Assembly (NCBI GenBank): GCA_963851385.1
Contig: CAWKPE010000018.1
Location: 1 to 64,000 of the forward strand
DNA from: CAWEFA01 sp963851385
Lineage (GTDB): Bacteria > Bacteroidota > Bacteroidia > Bacteroidales > DTGW01
Direction: 5' to 3'
DNA length: 64,000 bases
Part shown: positions 1 to 11,251 of the stretch, one piece after another
Numbering within the stretch: the first letter of the stretch is position 1
Layout of the letters: each line of letters begins with the position of its first letter
The notes under the pieces: generated by a model
What the model was told of the DNA's origin: nothing
Database searches by the model: none
Seen by the model: the letters and a program-made list of their open reading frames with translations, nothing else
Position numbers and translations under genes: made by a program

Positions 1-678
1 AGATAGCAATACGAATACTCAACCAGTAGGCTACCAAGTGCCCATTCTCCAGGCATTCCACTTATCTGAACCGGTTTATGAAAATATGCAGAAATATCCG
101 CTGCAAAGGAAATACCCGCTTGAGTCGGTGAACTTCCATCCGGCATATAGGCTCCTGATGACAGATCGGAACGAATAAACCTAAAAGCGATACCCCCTGA
201 GAATCTTTCAGAAAACAAACGGGAATAAGCAGCTTCAAGAGTAAATTCAGCAGGTACTTTATTACCGGTGATATTATTATTACATCAGTAAAAACAATTT
301 GGCCAAGATTAAAAAAACGAATTGAACCAGCAATAACCTGTTGTTTGTCTAAACGTTTAAAACCAGATAAATAAAGAAGTTTAATATCATTGGTAATCGC
401 TTTTAACCAAGGAGAATAAGATATAGCTACTCCAAGATCTTCATCAATATAGGCATATTTAGAAGCATTCCAATGCATTGAATTAATATCTGGCGATGTA
501 GCAGCGCCAATATCTCCCATTGCACCAGCCCTCGAATCGGGCGCAATAGTTAAGAATGGCACTGCTGTAAAAATAATATTAGTTGTATATTCTGCACCTG
601 TTGGCGTATATCAGTTTGTGCAAATAATTTAATCAAGAGTCCTGAAAAAATAATTGCTAAAAATATCTTTTTAATCAT
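1..678 (-). CDS. porV: T9SS outer-membrane protein PorV (LptO), partial and frameshifted
   Basis: PorV is the outer-membrane beta-barrel that shuttles type IX secretion cargo to the PorU sortase. The gene runs off the left edge, so the C-terminal part is missing. The start at 678 gives a signal peptide (MIKKIFLAIIFSG then LFAQ). The mature part has the family segment PFLTIAPDSRAGAMGD, then SPDINSMHWN and the barrel strands. Two single-base shifts break the frame: one near 600-620, before TGAEYTTNIIFTAVPF, and one near 277-283, where a missing A in an A/T run would restore NNNITGNKVPAEFTLEA. After the second shift the frame continues FSGGIAFRFIRSDLSSGAY, typical of PorV. The gene lies 36 bp downstream of porU on the same strand, the arrangement known in Flavobacterium. 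I read the shifts as probable sequence errors, because protein similarity continues on both sides. Confidence 0.85.
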
Positions 679-714
679 TTTCTAAAATTTTAAAATCCAA
701 CAAATATAAAAAAA

Positions 715-3700
715 TCATTTGGAACGAATAATTATTAATTTGCCATGACCTTCAGCATTTATTCCACTTTTCGTACTAACCTGAACTTTATACAAATATA
801 TACCTGATCCAACCCTATTCCCTTTGGCATCTGTACCTTTCCATTGTATAGGCGCAGTGCGGTATCCACTACCAAAATCTTGTGTTTTTAAAATATTTAC
901 AATTTGTCCGGAAAATGAAAAAATACTAATTTCAATATCTATAGCTTCCCAGACCAATTATGTTCAAAAACAAAATTCGTATAATCAGCAAACGGGTTTG
1001 GATAATTATTAACGCTACTTAGAACTATATTATTGCCTCCAATAACATTAAAGGTAATTTCTTTATCAGATGAATTATTGTAAACATCCCATGCAACTAC
1101 TCTTATAACGTGTTCCCCGGGTGTCAAATTATATAGCGGATATAATGCGTGCCGCTTTTATAATCATCAATTTCATATTGATAAGAACTCATTAAGTGAG
1201 ATAAGATGTGAAAAATCATTGTCAATGATTGCCGTTAAATCATGACCAATCCCAGTACCCGTCATATTTATTCCATTTGAATCATAAAGTTTTACAAGTA
1301 ATTGTGGGTTGGCATTGGTAATCCCAATCCTCGAGAAATAAAATTAGTATCATTCATATAAAGTGTCATAATAGGCCCAGCAGTATCTAAACTTGCTTTA
1401 CTGTTAATACCCCCAATAATAAAACTTTTAGTATATCCTGCCATATCGTTTATTGAGTCGTCTGCATAATATACTATCTTGCCATTACTAAAATTGTACC
1501 TGATATCCTTAGGTATCATAAAATCAAAACTGAATTTTCCACTTTTAACACTTGAAATGCCTTTAAAAATTAAATTTTCACTTGTAGTAAATTTATAGGG
1601 AATATTATTATCATTACCTAGTGTTGAACATATTTCTTCTTTATCAAATACCGTTGGAAAAATTTTACCATTAAATTCATTTTGAAGATTTCTATTAATA
1701 TCTTCAACATGACCTGATATTCTCACAAAGCTAAGAGCCTTTAATGTATCACATAATGTATCATTTAAAGCTGAAATCGGTTTTCCATTTATTGAATCAG
1801 TAATGATTCCATTCTCTTTAGGAAATGCCAACAATGTTGATGGATCTCCAAGCAACGTAAAACTTAATCTATTTATATCACCAGGTAAACTGTTCTTTGC
1901 TATTCTATAAACATCGCCAATCCTCATAAAATTACCATTTTTATCTTTTGAAAACATAGTATCAAAAAATGCTATATTGAGGTTTGCATTTGGACCTGCA
2001 TCTACTACTCTTGTTGCACCGAACAGCGCGACACCTCCTCCCTGGGGATTTAACAGAACTTCTGTACCTGCTATTTTTTTCTCTTCAAATTGTTTTCCAG
2101 GTGTAATAATGGTTACATCATCAAATCTTGAAAATTCACATGTTGCAGTTATAAACAAAGGCAACCTGTCAAAATTTTTCCAACCCTCTACAGAAGATTC
2201 AGTAACAACTGATAGATGCGACAACTGTGTTTCCCCACCATGTCCATTGTAATTAATAATTAAGGCTCCTTTATTAACCCTGTTGTTTATATCCGTATTG
2301 ACATCCGGTGCTGTTTGTCCAACTGACGTAGTTACGTAATTGTAAGCATCCAGGTATATTTTCTGAATAATAAAAGACGGGTGTTGTGAACTCACCCTAT
2401 TAGCTAAATTATCGCCCTGGCCTATATGAAGGTTACCGTCTCCATCATCTGCAATATAACATAAAACATTCCTCCAATCTGCCATTGTCGATGGGCTGGC
2501 GTAATTAATAACCTTTGCTACCATGGCTGCCGCTTCATCAGCATTGCTTATAGGAAATCGACCAACACCAATATCCAGTAGATTTAGTTCATCGGAAATA
2601 GTATCAGCATCATCTAACCATCCATAAAAATCGTCAGCAACATATGACGATATTTTTACTAACGAATTAGCTGACTGATATGTAGGAACTAGATTATTAT
2701 TATTTGGGTTAATTGTTTTATTGTCATAAGTGCCATCACCAAAGAGAAGCAAGTACTTTGGCATATTACTTTCACTTGTGCTTCTGTCATAAAACATTTT
2801 TACCATATCTCTAATTGCTGAAATGTCTCTTTTACCGGAGGAAAATTCGTTATAAATTTTATCGGTTGTAGTTAAAAACACTTTATATCCGTCATTTGAA
2901 GTTCTAAAATCTGCTAATAATTTTGCCTGTCTTAAAATACCAGTATCATTAGGAGCTACTATTATCAAATCAGCATTTGTTGCACCATGAATATCTTGAT
3001 TTTCAATTAATCCAACGTCGTCTCCTTCAACTATAGGACTTAAAAGACCGGAATTTGTATTAAAAATTATGAATTGTCTTAAGGAATCAGCAGATGCTGA
3101 AAATGAAAGTGTAGAACTGGAAATTGTATTCGCCATATTTCGAGGCAAACAAACATCTGTAATATCCCAAACTGCCATGTTATTTGAAACGCCACTTACC
3201 ATATATTTAGCAACATTTCCTGGGCCAACAGAATTCAGATCCCTGAATTGCATCTGATCGCCAACAAAAATTAAATTACGTCTGACGTTAAAACCAAAAT
3301 AATCTATATATCCAATAGCATTATTATCTCCTGAACTTATATATTCAACACTGACTGGAATATTATCTTCTGTTGCTGTAAATGTAAAACTACCTGCAGC
3401 CTCTTTTGCATAGTCATAATCTACATCCAAAGGATTAATATTACCTATATATGACGACACAAAATTCTTATCATAAAGTCCAAACATGAAATAACTTGCC
3501 GATGTACTTGATCGACCAATAATATCATAATAAAAAAACGCTGTCGAAGAATCAACAATATTTGGAAAATTATAACTGAATGATATCTGGCTGTAAACAT
3601 CTATTTCGTCACCATACCATTCAGCCCCTGATCCCAATAAATTAATTTCATCAGTTTCATGATAATCATAATCGTCAAAATATCTAACATCAATATTTGT

Positions 3701-4552
3701 AACTGAAGGTTCATTAGAATCAACAACTTGTTCACCTTTGCCTAAATTGTCAGTTAAAAAATAATAACTATAAGCGGAAAATTTATGCTGACTATGAAAG
3801 AAATGTTTTTGGGATGAATTGTAATGCCATACATTTGGCCCTTGCCCATAAAATAAAATATAACCGCCTGCATCATTATATAATATCGCGTTTTCGCGTA
3901 AATCATCTGGCCGTTTCCCATTTACTTTTAATGGTGACATACCTCCTCCATTGCCATAAATACGGATATTTCCAGGGTTTTCAAAGCCCATGCTCTTAAG
4001 TTGTGAATAAGTAATTTTATATACACCATCCTCATTTAATTTAATTTTGTACCATTTGCCACTGCTAAGGACAGAATGCTGAGAAATACTTTTAGCAACT
4101 TTTAAAGTTTTCTTTATACTATTGGAAGGAATATTTAGTGAAAATGATTTTATTCGAAATACTGTATTTGATGTTTTACTTTTGCATAAGGGTAATAATG
4201 TAAAATTGATGACATATTTTTTTCTGCTTTGCCCCATGAATTTTTTAAAAATAAAAGTATCAGGTAAGTTGGATGAATGGTATATTTTATTTGCTATATT
4301 TGAATCCAATTTCTCGAAAACTATATCTGATAGAACTAAATCACAATTAAATGGAAGTTCAAACTGTTCTTTATAATATGGAAATATATTAGAAGAATCG
4401 GGAAAGTACGCACCTGAAAAGTCCAGTTTTAAGTAGCCATTTGATGAAAGTGTACTCTCGTTCCATTTAATATACCTGACAAATGAATTATTCTGAGAAT
4501 AAATATTTGAAACTAACAAAACACCTAATATATTAAGTATTTTTTTACTCAT
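715..4552 (-). CDS. porU: T9SS C-terminal signal peptidase/sortase PorU (gingipain C25 family), frameshifted 3' end
   Basis: PorU removes the C-terminal sorting domain from T9SS cargo at the cell surface and attaches the cargo to lipopolysaccharide. The first 1086 residues are open (4552 to 1292) and start with a signal peptide ending IYSQ. The caspase-like C25 catalytic pair is visible: His771 in NYNGHGGE and Cys805 in TATCEFSRFD, 34 residues apart as expected for gingipains. The last ~570 bp are in several frames: shifts near 1315, 1190, 1140 and 945. Joining them recovers NANPQLLVKLYDSNGIN, PGEHVIRVVAWD, NNYPNPFADYTNFVFEHNW and GSGIYLYKVQVSTKSG, the normal PorU tail with its own sorting-type domain, ending at 715. 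The gene is divergent from the sprF-like gene and upstream of porV. The shifts cluster in the last part only. Confidence 0.92.
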
Positions 4553-4832
4553 AATGGACTATATTTTTAGCACAAATTACATTTTTAATTTGCTTAATGT
4601 TAAAATATATCTAAATTAACACCCGGAAATATAAGTAAATTAGGTATACCAAACATGCGTTAAACTAATTTTGTTCATTGTTGTATCATATAAATTATTT
4701 GGCATAAAATAATAATTCCTGTTTACTAAAATAAATATATTAGTATTGCAAAACATAAAACTTAAAAAAAACGTATAACTCGCTTTAATATTGTAAATAG
4801 ATTTTATAAATTAGAGGTTACAATTCTGAATA

Positions 4833-5794
4833 ATGAAAAAAATTGCAGCATTTGTTTTTATTTGTAGCTGTTTGTACACAATAGCAAGGGCTCAGGATCC
4901 TTTGTTTTCCCAATTCTTTTTAAATTCACTAGATGTTAATCCTGCTTATGCCGGTGTTGCAAATGATCCAAGATTTTTTCTTCATTACCGAAATCAATGG
5001 CCCGGAGCTTTTGATAAAGAATTTGCAACATATCAAGTAAGCTATGATCAACACATAAAGTCGATAAGTGGAGGATTAGGCTTTAATATTTTACGTGATG
5101 ATCTTTTTGGTTCTGCCTTAACATCGACCAATATTGATATGATATACAACCATCGGACAAAAATAAATAGAAATTTTACTTTGCAATCTGCACTTCAAGT
5201 TTCTTTTCAATTTGAAAATTTGAATACTGCAGGATTAATTCCTGTAGATCAAGCCTCAGCACCAATTTCAGACCAGATGACAAAACCTGATTTTGCAGTT
5301 GGATTTCTTGGAAGATCAAGATATTCACAAATAGGTTTGTCATTTCATCATCTAAATACCGGCTATTTAAAATTTAACAATTCTTTTATTAACAACTCCA
5401 TTAAAAATTACATTTTTTTATTCAAGAAATATTAAGATATTTAATAAGGATAAAGTTCAGGATAATGGATTTATCTTATCACCAGCAATTATGATTCAAA
5501 AACAAGGTCAGTCTTATGTTATTAATTATGGTGCAAATTTCATTTTTGGGGATTTTTATACAGGATGCTGGATAAGAAATAATCTTCCTTTTCAATTTAC
5601 TTCAATAATAATTTCTATTGGTTATACGTTTAATAAACTCAGTGTATGGTTATAGTTAGGATTGTGAATTGCCCTCAATTAATCATATGATGCCTGTGAC
5701 AGGTGCACATGAGGTTTCATTAATATTGACGCTACCTTCTGATCCTAAAAGAAAAAGATATGGACCTATTAAATGTCCGGATAATTTATTTTAA
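4833..5794 (+). CDS. PorP/SprF family type IX secretion membrane protein, broken frame
   Basis: Members of this family are outer-membrane beta-barrels that help T9SS substrates or adhesins reach the surface. A signal peptide (MKKIAAFVFICSCLY, then ARAQ) is followed by the family hallmark QDPLFSQFFLNSLDVNPAYAG and LHYRNQWPG. The frame is open to 5435. A shift near 5410, at a run of seven T, leads to YSRNIKIFNKDKVQ and IMIQKQGQSYVINYGANF. A second break near 5647 includes an in-frame TAG before a C-terminal part, GAHEVSLILTLPSDPK, ending at 5794. Full length would be about 320 residues, normal for the family. Two shifts plus a stop make this either a recent pseudogene or a poorly sequenced gene; I cannot decide which. 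It sits between porU (divergent) and gldJ. Confidence 0.8.
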
Positions 5795-5820
5795 ATATAT
5801 GTTCTTTAAAAATTATTAGA

Positions 5821-5854
5821 TTTGCAGACATGTTCAAAAAATTTATTATATTTG
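5821..5854 (+). promoter_or_regulatory. Bacteroidota-type promoter of gldJ
   Basis: TTTG at 5821-5824, 22 bases, then TATATTTG at 5847-5854 match the -33 and -7 (TAnnTTTG) boxes of the Bacteroidota primary sigma factor. The ATG of gldJ lies 28 bases downstream. Inferred from consensus only. Confidence 0.55.
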
Positions 5855-5882
5855 AATTATTAATACCATTTTCTATAACGAT

Positions 5883-7364
5883 ATGAAAGCAAAGTACATA
5901 ATCGCGTTAATGTTTTCCACTACACTTTTGTTTGTATCATGCGGAAAACATGATGTTTCGAAATCAGGCCAAAGTTCAACCACGACTGGTTGGGATTATA
6001 ACTCACCTGAAAATGGTGGCTTTGAGGTAATTACTGATTACACTCAGGAAACTGGTCCCGGACTTCAATTTATTGAAGGTGGAACTTTTACGATGGGTAG
6101 AGTTGAACAGGATCTTACATGGGAATGGAACAATGTTCCTCGTAGAGTAACCGTTTCATCATTCTATATGGATGAGACAGAAATCAGAAATGTTGATTAC
6201 AGAGAATACCTATATTGGATAGGTCGTGTATTTGCGGAATATCCTGCAGTGCTTAACAAAGCGCTTCCTGATACACTTTGCTGGAGAAGTAAAATGGCCT
6301 ACAATGAACCATACGTTGAATATTATTTCAGGCATCCGGCCTATAATGAATATCCTCTCGTTGGTGTCAGTTGGATTCAGGCAAACGATTATTGCTCATG
6401 GCGTACTGACCGCGTAAATGAAAAGATTCTGATTGATCAGGGATATTTAAAGATGGATCCTAACCAGGTAGGAGCTGAAAACTTCAATACTGATGCTTAC
6501 TTAGCAGGGCAATATGAAGGTTTGGTTGGAAAACCCAAAGTAGGTGCCAATGGTGTTGAAAGAAAAATTAGAATGGACGATGGTATTCTATTACCCAAAT
6601 ACCGTCTGCCAACTGAAGCAGAATGGGAATTTGCTGCTTTTGCTCTTATTGGTAACAGCTTCGATGAAAGAATATATGAACGCAGAATTTATCCATGGAA
6701 TGGACATAGTTTAAGAAACGATGCTTCTAAATATCGTGGACAAATGAGAGCGAATTTTGTTAGAGGACGAGGTGATTATATGGGTACAGCAGGTGATTTA
6801 AATGATAATGCTGAAATTACAGCTCCTGTTAAATCATATTGGCCCAATGATTACGGTCTGTATTGTATGGCAGGTAATGTCAATGAATGGGTTGAAGATG
6901 TTTACAGGCCTCTTTCGTATGAAGATTTTGATGAATTCAGACCTTTCCGTGGTAATGTATTTCAGGAACCTGTAAGAGATGAATCTGGAAATATTGCACC
7001 AAAAGATAGCTTAGGCAGAATCAGGATGCAGGATGTAACACCAGAACATGCTGCCGGTCGTACAAATTACAATAAAGCTGATTATAGAAATTATGAGGAT
7101 GGAGATGTTGCTTCAAGCTTAGATTATTCAACGGCAGAAGGTGACAAATTAAAAGGTGGCTCATCGAGAATGTATGCTGAAAATCAAAATGATATGTCAT
7201 CATTAATAACTGATAATGTCAGAGTATACAAAGGTGGTTCATGGAAAGACAGAGCATATTGGTTAAATCCGGCTGCCAGAAGATTCCTTGATGAAAATCA
7301 ATCTAAAGTAGATTTGGGATTCCGCTGCGCTATGACACGTGTTGGTAGCCCAAAAGGACTCTAA
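5883..7364 (+). CDS. gldJ: Gliding motility/T9SS lipoprotein GldJ
   Basis: GldJ is an outer-membrane lipoprotein needed to stabilise other Gld proteins and the T9SS in gliding Bacteroidota; it has the fold of formylglycine-generating (FGE-sulfatase) proteins but is structural. The 493-residue product begins with a lipoprotein signal with lipobox LFVSC (Cys20). The FGE-type domain starts at GLQFIEGGTFTMGRVEQD and MDETEIRNVDYREYL, continues with RLPTEAEWEFAA and AGNVNEWVEDVY, and ends KGGSWKDRAYWLNPAARRF and GFRCAM. The GWDYNSPENGGFE segment before the domain favours GldJ over GldK. Neighbours support this: gldJ next to porU/porV and followed by murF is the arrangement in Flavobacterium johnsoniae. 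It has its own promoter and a strong terminator after its stop. Confidence 0.9.
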   Translation: MKAKYIIALMFSTTLLFVSCGKHDVSKSGQSSTTTGWDYNSPENGGFEVITDYTQETGPGLQFIEGGTFTMGRVEQDLTWEWNNVPRRVTVSSFYMDETEIRNVDYREYLYWIGRVFAEYPAVLNKALPDTLCWRSKMAYNEPYVEYYFRHPAYNEYPLVGVSWIQANDYCSWRTDRVNEKILIDQGYLKMDPNQVGAENFNTDAYLAGQYEGLVGKPKVGANGVERKIRMDDGILLPKYRLPTEAEWEFAAFALIGNSFDERIYERRIYPWNGHSLRNDASKYRGQMRANFVRGRGDYMGTAGDLNDNAEITAPVKSYWPNDYGLYCMAGNVNEWVEDVYRPLSYEDFDEFRPFRGNVFQEPVRDESGNIAPKDSLGRIRMQDVTPEHAAGRTNYNKADYRNYEDGDVASSLDYSTAEGDKLKGGSSRMYAENQNDMSSLITDNVRVYKGGSWKDRAYWLNPAARRFLDENQSKVDLGFRCAMTRVGSPKGL

Positions 7365-7387
7365 TTAAAAACATTAAATATTAAGCA

Positions 7388-7423
7388 AAAACCTCATTAA
7401 TATTCTAATGAGGTTTTTTTATT
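7388..7423 (+). terminator. Rho-independent terminator after gldJ
   Basis: A perfect 12-base stem, AAAACCTCATTA (7388-7399) with TAATGAGGTTTT (7406-7417), has a 6-base loop and is followed by further T. It lies 24 bases after the gldJ stop. The ATG at 7408, which would lengthen murF, lies inside the stem. Confidence 0.85.
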
Positions 7424-7431
7424 TTAACATA

Positions 7432-8757
7432 ATGCTTATTGAAGATTTATTTAAATTATTTAAAAAAAATCCTATAATATGCACTGATAGCCGAAATGTG
7501 TCGATAGGAAGTCTATTCTTTGCATTAAAGGGAGATAAATTTGATGGCAATAAATATGCTGCTGAAGCTATTCAAAAGGGAGCATCATATGCTATTATAG
7601 ACAATCAGAAATTTAATCTGAACAATAACTATATCTTAGTTAATGATGTTCTAAGTACTTTACAAACATTGGCCAATTATCACAGAAGGCAGTTAGGTAT
7701 TCCCATAATTGCTATAACTGGTACTAATGGGAAAACTACAACAAAAGAACTTTTTACTGCAGTCTTTTCTAAAAAATTTAAGGTTACTGCTACAACAGGC
7801 AATTTGAACAACCATGTTGGAGTTCCTGTAACTCTACTTTCGATGAAAGATGATACAGAAATTGGTATAGTTGAAATGGGAGCCAATCATTTAAATGAAA
7901 TCAGCACGCTCTGCAACATAGCTGAACCTAATTATGGACTTATTACAAATATTGGGAAAGCTCATCTTGAAGGATTTGGCTCATTCAAAGGAATAATAAA
8001 AGCAAAAACCGAATTATATAAATATGTTGAAAAATCAAATGGTACAATTTTTTATAATTCTGATAATTCAATATTATTAAATAATATTAAAAATCTTAAT
8101 TGTTCTAAAGTCAGTTATGGTAGTAGTGAAGGATCGTTTATTCAAGCTAAGTTAATTTCATCCGATCCATATTTGAATTTTTCAATTCATCTGGCTGACC
8201 AAACAAACAAAAATAAAGATCTTATTATAAATACACATCTTGTAGGAGGATATAATCTTGAAAATGCATTAGCGGCAATGTGTGCAGGTTTATATTTTAA
8301 TATTCCAATGGATGATATTAAAAAAGCTATTGAAACATATGAACCAACAAATTTTCGATCACAATTCAAAAAACTTGGTAATAACGAATTGTTGCTGGAC
8401 TTCTATAATGCTAATCCTTCAAGTATGGAAGTTGCATTAAGAAACTTTAGTGAAAGTTCTGAACGAGGGTTAAAGAAAGTGATAATCTTAGGTGAAATGC
8501 TTGAATTAGGCAAAGAATCAGAATTAGAACATATAAAAATTTTAAAACTTATTGAATCATTAAGATTAAAAGATGTTTTTCTGGTGGGTAAAGGATTTAA
8601 ACTGAGCCAATCCAAAACCTATAAATATTTTGATAACTCTGAATTACTAAAAGAATATTTACGTGAGCATAAATTAGAAAAATCCTTTATTCTAATAAAA
8701 GGTTCACGTGGAGTAAAATTGGAGAAAATATTAGATTGTTTTCAAATTCAGATATAA
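7432..8757 (+). CDS. murF: UDP-N-acetylmuramoyl-tripeptide--D-alanyl-D-alanine ligase MurF
   Basis: MurF adds D-Ala-D-Ala to the UDP-MurNAc tripeptide, the last cytoplasmic step in making the peptidoglycan precursor. From the ATG at 7432 the protein has 441 residues in the usual order: N-terminal uridine-binding domain (TDSRNVSIGSLFFALKG), ATP-binding central domain with GTNGKTTT at 97-104 and NLNNHVGVPVTLL, then the ligase C-terminal domain (LLDFYNANPSSMEVALRNF; VILGEMLELG). An in-frame ATG at 7408 is rejected because it lies in the gldJ terminator stem. The murF stop is only 3 bases from the stop of the convergent response regulator gene. The gldJ-murF pairing is conserved in other Bacteroidota. 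Confidence 0.95.
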   Translation: MLIEDLFKLFKKNPIICTDSRNVSIGSLFFALKGDKFDGNKYAAEAIQKGASYAIIDNQKFNLNNNYILVNDVLSTLQTLANYHRRQLGIPIIAITGTNGKTTTKELFTAVFSKKFKVTATTGNLNNHVGVPVTLLSMKDDTEIGIVEMGANHLNEISTLCNIAEPNYGLITNIGKAHLEGFGSFKGIIKAKTELYKYVEKSNGTIFYNSDNSILLNNIKNLNCSKVSYGSSEGSFIQAKLISSDPYLNFSIHLADQTNKNKDLIINTHLVGGYNLENALAAMCAGLYFNIPMDDIKKAIETYEPTNFRSQFKKLGNNELLLDFYNANPSSMEVALRNFSESSERGLKKVIILGEMLELGKESELEHIKILKLIESLRLKDVFLVGKGFKLSQSKTYKYFDNSELLKEYLREHKLEKSFILIKGSRGVKLEKILDCFQIQI

Positions 8758-8760
8758 AAC

Positions 8761-9213
8761 TTAATCTGATACCCTCTTTTTTTCAATGTTTTCAGCACTT
8801 TCGATAAATGAAAACATGCGTATCAATTTAGTATACAACTCTTCAGGAATAACAGGTTTTGTAATATAATCATCGCAACCAGCATTGATACATTTTTGCT
8901 TATCCTCCGGCATTGCGAATGCAGTCTGAGCTATAACTTTAATTTGAGGCTTATATTTTTTAATAAGTCGTGTGCTTTCTAAACCATTAACAACCGGCAT
9001 CTTCACATCCATCAAAACAACAGAAATATCTTTATTTTTAAGACATTCTGCAAAAGCACGAATACCATTATCGGCATAAACTATTTTGATGCCTGTATTG
9101 TTTAAGATTTCTTTAAGAAAAACATAGCTGAAATGATCATCTTCAGCAATTAACAAAGTTTTATCCGACCAATCAAAATTGTTAACCATCTCCAACGGGT
9201 TTTTCATCTGCAA
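8761..9213 (-). CDS. Single-domain response regulator (CheY-like receiver)
   Basis: This is a stand-alone receiver domain with no output domain. The acidic pocket E24-D25-D26 follows the first strand (TLLIAEDDHFS), the phospho-acceptor is D69 in VVLMDVKMPVVNG, the switch threonine lies in VIAQTAFA and the conserved lysine in DYITKPV. The 150 residues include a short N-terminal extension; a second ATG at 9207 is an equally good start. No histidine kinase lies nearby, so the cognate kinase is unknown. It may act by protein contact or as a phosphorelay intermediate. It converges with murF, with 3 bases between stops. Confidence 0.88.
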   Translation of the reverse strand: MQMKNPLEMVNNFDWSDKTLLIAEDDHFSYVFLKEILNNTGIKIVYADNGIRAFAECLKNKDISVVLMDVKMPVVNGLESTRLIKKYKPQIKVIAQTAFAMPEDKQKCINAGCDDYITKPVIPEELYTKLIRMFSFIESAENIEKKRVSD

Positions 9214-9311
9214 TTATTTTTAAACTTTTGATATAACATTAATAAGAACAAACCCTAAAAAGTAACCCGTTTAAAAAAACTTTTTGACCAATATACAAAC
9301 TTAATCATCAA

Positions 9312-10338
9312 CTAATTGACAATTTCCCTATAAGTTTTTTTAATCTTATAAAAATATTCAAAAACTACACTTTTGTTCAAAATTTCTGCAAAAACATTTT
9401 CTACATTAACCAATGAATACTGTAATCTTCTTTTTTTAATTAAGTAAGGCAAGGTAACACAAAAGTTTAGATGTGCTTTAATAATAGCGCAAAAATATTT
9501 CAACCGGAAATTAACAATGTAGTAAATAGCAGCTATATAATCTAACAATATTCTTATAATCAATATTTTTAACAATATATTTGAAGGTAAGTTTTTATAG
9601 AGCAAGAACAAATTATTGCGGAAATTTAAATATGTTTTTCTCGGATTTTCTTTAGGCAATGCTCCTCCACCAATATGAAAGACTGTAACAAAAGGAAAAT
9701 AAATTATTTTTTTTCCATGCAATTTCATTCGCCAACAAAGATCAATTTCTTCCATATGAGCAAAAAATTTTGTATCAAAACCACCAACATTCCAATATGT
9801 TTCAGATCTTAAATACATGCATGCACCTGTAGCCCAGAAAATATCTTTAATGTCATCATACTGCCCGGTATCTTTTTCAACAGTATCAAATATTCTGCCC
9901 CGGCAAAATGGATAACCATATTTATCAATAAATCCGCCAGCTGCACCTGAGTATTCAAAACTATCACGATCATTATATCCGCGCAATTTAGGCATGCAAG
10001 CTCCAACATCTGGATTTGAATCCATATAATCTAAAACAGGTTTAATCCAGTTTTGTGATACCTCAACATCACTATTTAAGATAATATAATATTCCGATTC
10101 GAGTTGTTCAAGCGATTTATTATATCCTAATGCAAATCCATAAGTTTTTTTCCAATTGAATTCTCTTTATTTGCGGAAAATTGGTTTTTACAAATTCAAC
10201 AGAATTATCACTTGAAGCGTTATCTACCAGTACTATTTCTATTCCTGGGATATTGGAATTTTCAATGACAATAGGCAAAAATTGTTTGAGATATTTTATG
10301 CCATTCCAATTCAAAATAACTATACTGGCTTTATTCAT
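9312..10338 (-). CDS. GT2 family glycosyltransferase, one frameshift
   Basis: This family transfers a nucleotide-activated sugar to a surface glycan. The start at 10338 gives the GT-A fold opening ASIVILNWNGIKYLKQFLP and VLVDNASSDNSVEFV. A single-base shift near 10145, in an A-run, interrupts the frame; corrected, it reads YGFALGYNKSLEQLESEYY then ILNSDVEVSQNWI with the metal-binding region. The catalytic MEEIDLCWRMKLHG and VFHIGGGALPKENPRK follow, and the C-terminus is basic and hydrophobic, consistent with membrane association. Full length is about 340 residues, normal for rhamnosyltransferase-like GT2 enzymes. It is downstream of the LpxL-like acyltransferase on the same strand, suggesting a role in lipopolysaccharide assembly; the sugar cannot be told. 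Confidence 0.85.
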
Positions 10339-10355
10339 TTTAAAGGTTTACTAAC

Positions 10356-11250
10356 TTAGTTTATATTATTCTTTGTCCTTAAATGACTCAATTTCCATCT
10401 ACGATGCGTCCATAGATAATATTCCGGTTGTTCCTTAATTATTTGTTCAAGCAATCTTATATACTTTTCTGTAATTTCAAAATCTTCTAAATTTGAAACA
10501 TCTGTCAAATAACTTTATTATTTCAACTTCATAATATCCAATTCTTACAGGAATAATCTTGCAAAATAAAACAGCCTGATTTGTTCTTCTCGCAATTTTT
10601 TCTGCTCCTAAAAATACAGGAGTATCCTGATTCAGAAAAGTTGTCCAATACTGAATATGTTCTTTTACAGGCGATTGATCTGAATTAAAAATTGACAAAG
10701 TCGGAATACCATCTCTAATATTTCTTAAAATTGCTTTCAATATTTTATTCATATTTACTATTTCTGTGCCTGTCTTTGAACGAATATAAATAAATAACCT
10801 GTCAAAATATTTGTTTGATAAAGGTTTATGTACAGCCATAGATTTATAGGAAGTGCTATTTGTCAATCCTGATAACCATTCCCAGTTGCCATAATGTGCA
10901 GTCATAACTATGCCATTTATACCTTTATTATATAGGTCATGTAAAAGTTCAGTGCTTTTAAATTTTATCCTGCTTTTAAGTTCTTCCTTTGAAATACTAA
11001 TTAGTTTTACTATTTCCATAATTAGACGGCAGAAGTATTTATAAAATTTTTTTGCAATCTGTTTTATTTCTTCGGGAGATTTCTCCGGGAATGATTTTCT
11101 CAGATTTTCATAAACAATATTTTTTCTATAACCAATACAATAAAAAATTAAAAAATATAGACCCTTTGAGAGAAAATATAAAACCCTTAATGGTAGCAGA
11201 GAAATCAACCAAAGTATAGAATATATTAATATATAAACTAGATATTGCAA
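10356..11250 (-). CDS. Lysophospholipid/lipid A acyltransferase (LpxL/HtrB-like), one frameshift near the 3' end
   Basis: Members of this family add a secondary acyl chain to lipid A or a related lipid at the inner membrane. The protein starts with a membrane segment (LVYILIYSILWLISLLPLRV), then the acyltransferase motif HYGNWEW, the H(X4)E version of the catalytic H(X4)D/E. IFNSDQSP and FLGAEKIARRTNQAVLFCKI follow. The open frame stops at 10477, but a shift near 10505 restores the expected tail, TDVSNLEDFEITEKYIRLLE and PEYYLWTHRRWK, ending at 10356. The YLWTHRRWK end is characteristic of the family, so the shift is probably an error. The gene starts 1 base after the inositol monophosphatase stop. 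Confidence 0.85.
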
Positions 11251-11251
11251 C

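Noticed and set aside
1977..2252. Open frames on the opposite strand of porU and similar ones elsewhere
   Set aside because: They lie opposite well-supported genes, have no recognisable motifs and show the composition of shadow frames.
7408..7431. Earlier ATG start for murF
   Set aside because: It lies within the stem of the gldJ terminator; the ATG at 7432 gives the normal MurF N-terminus.
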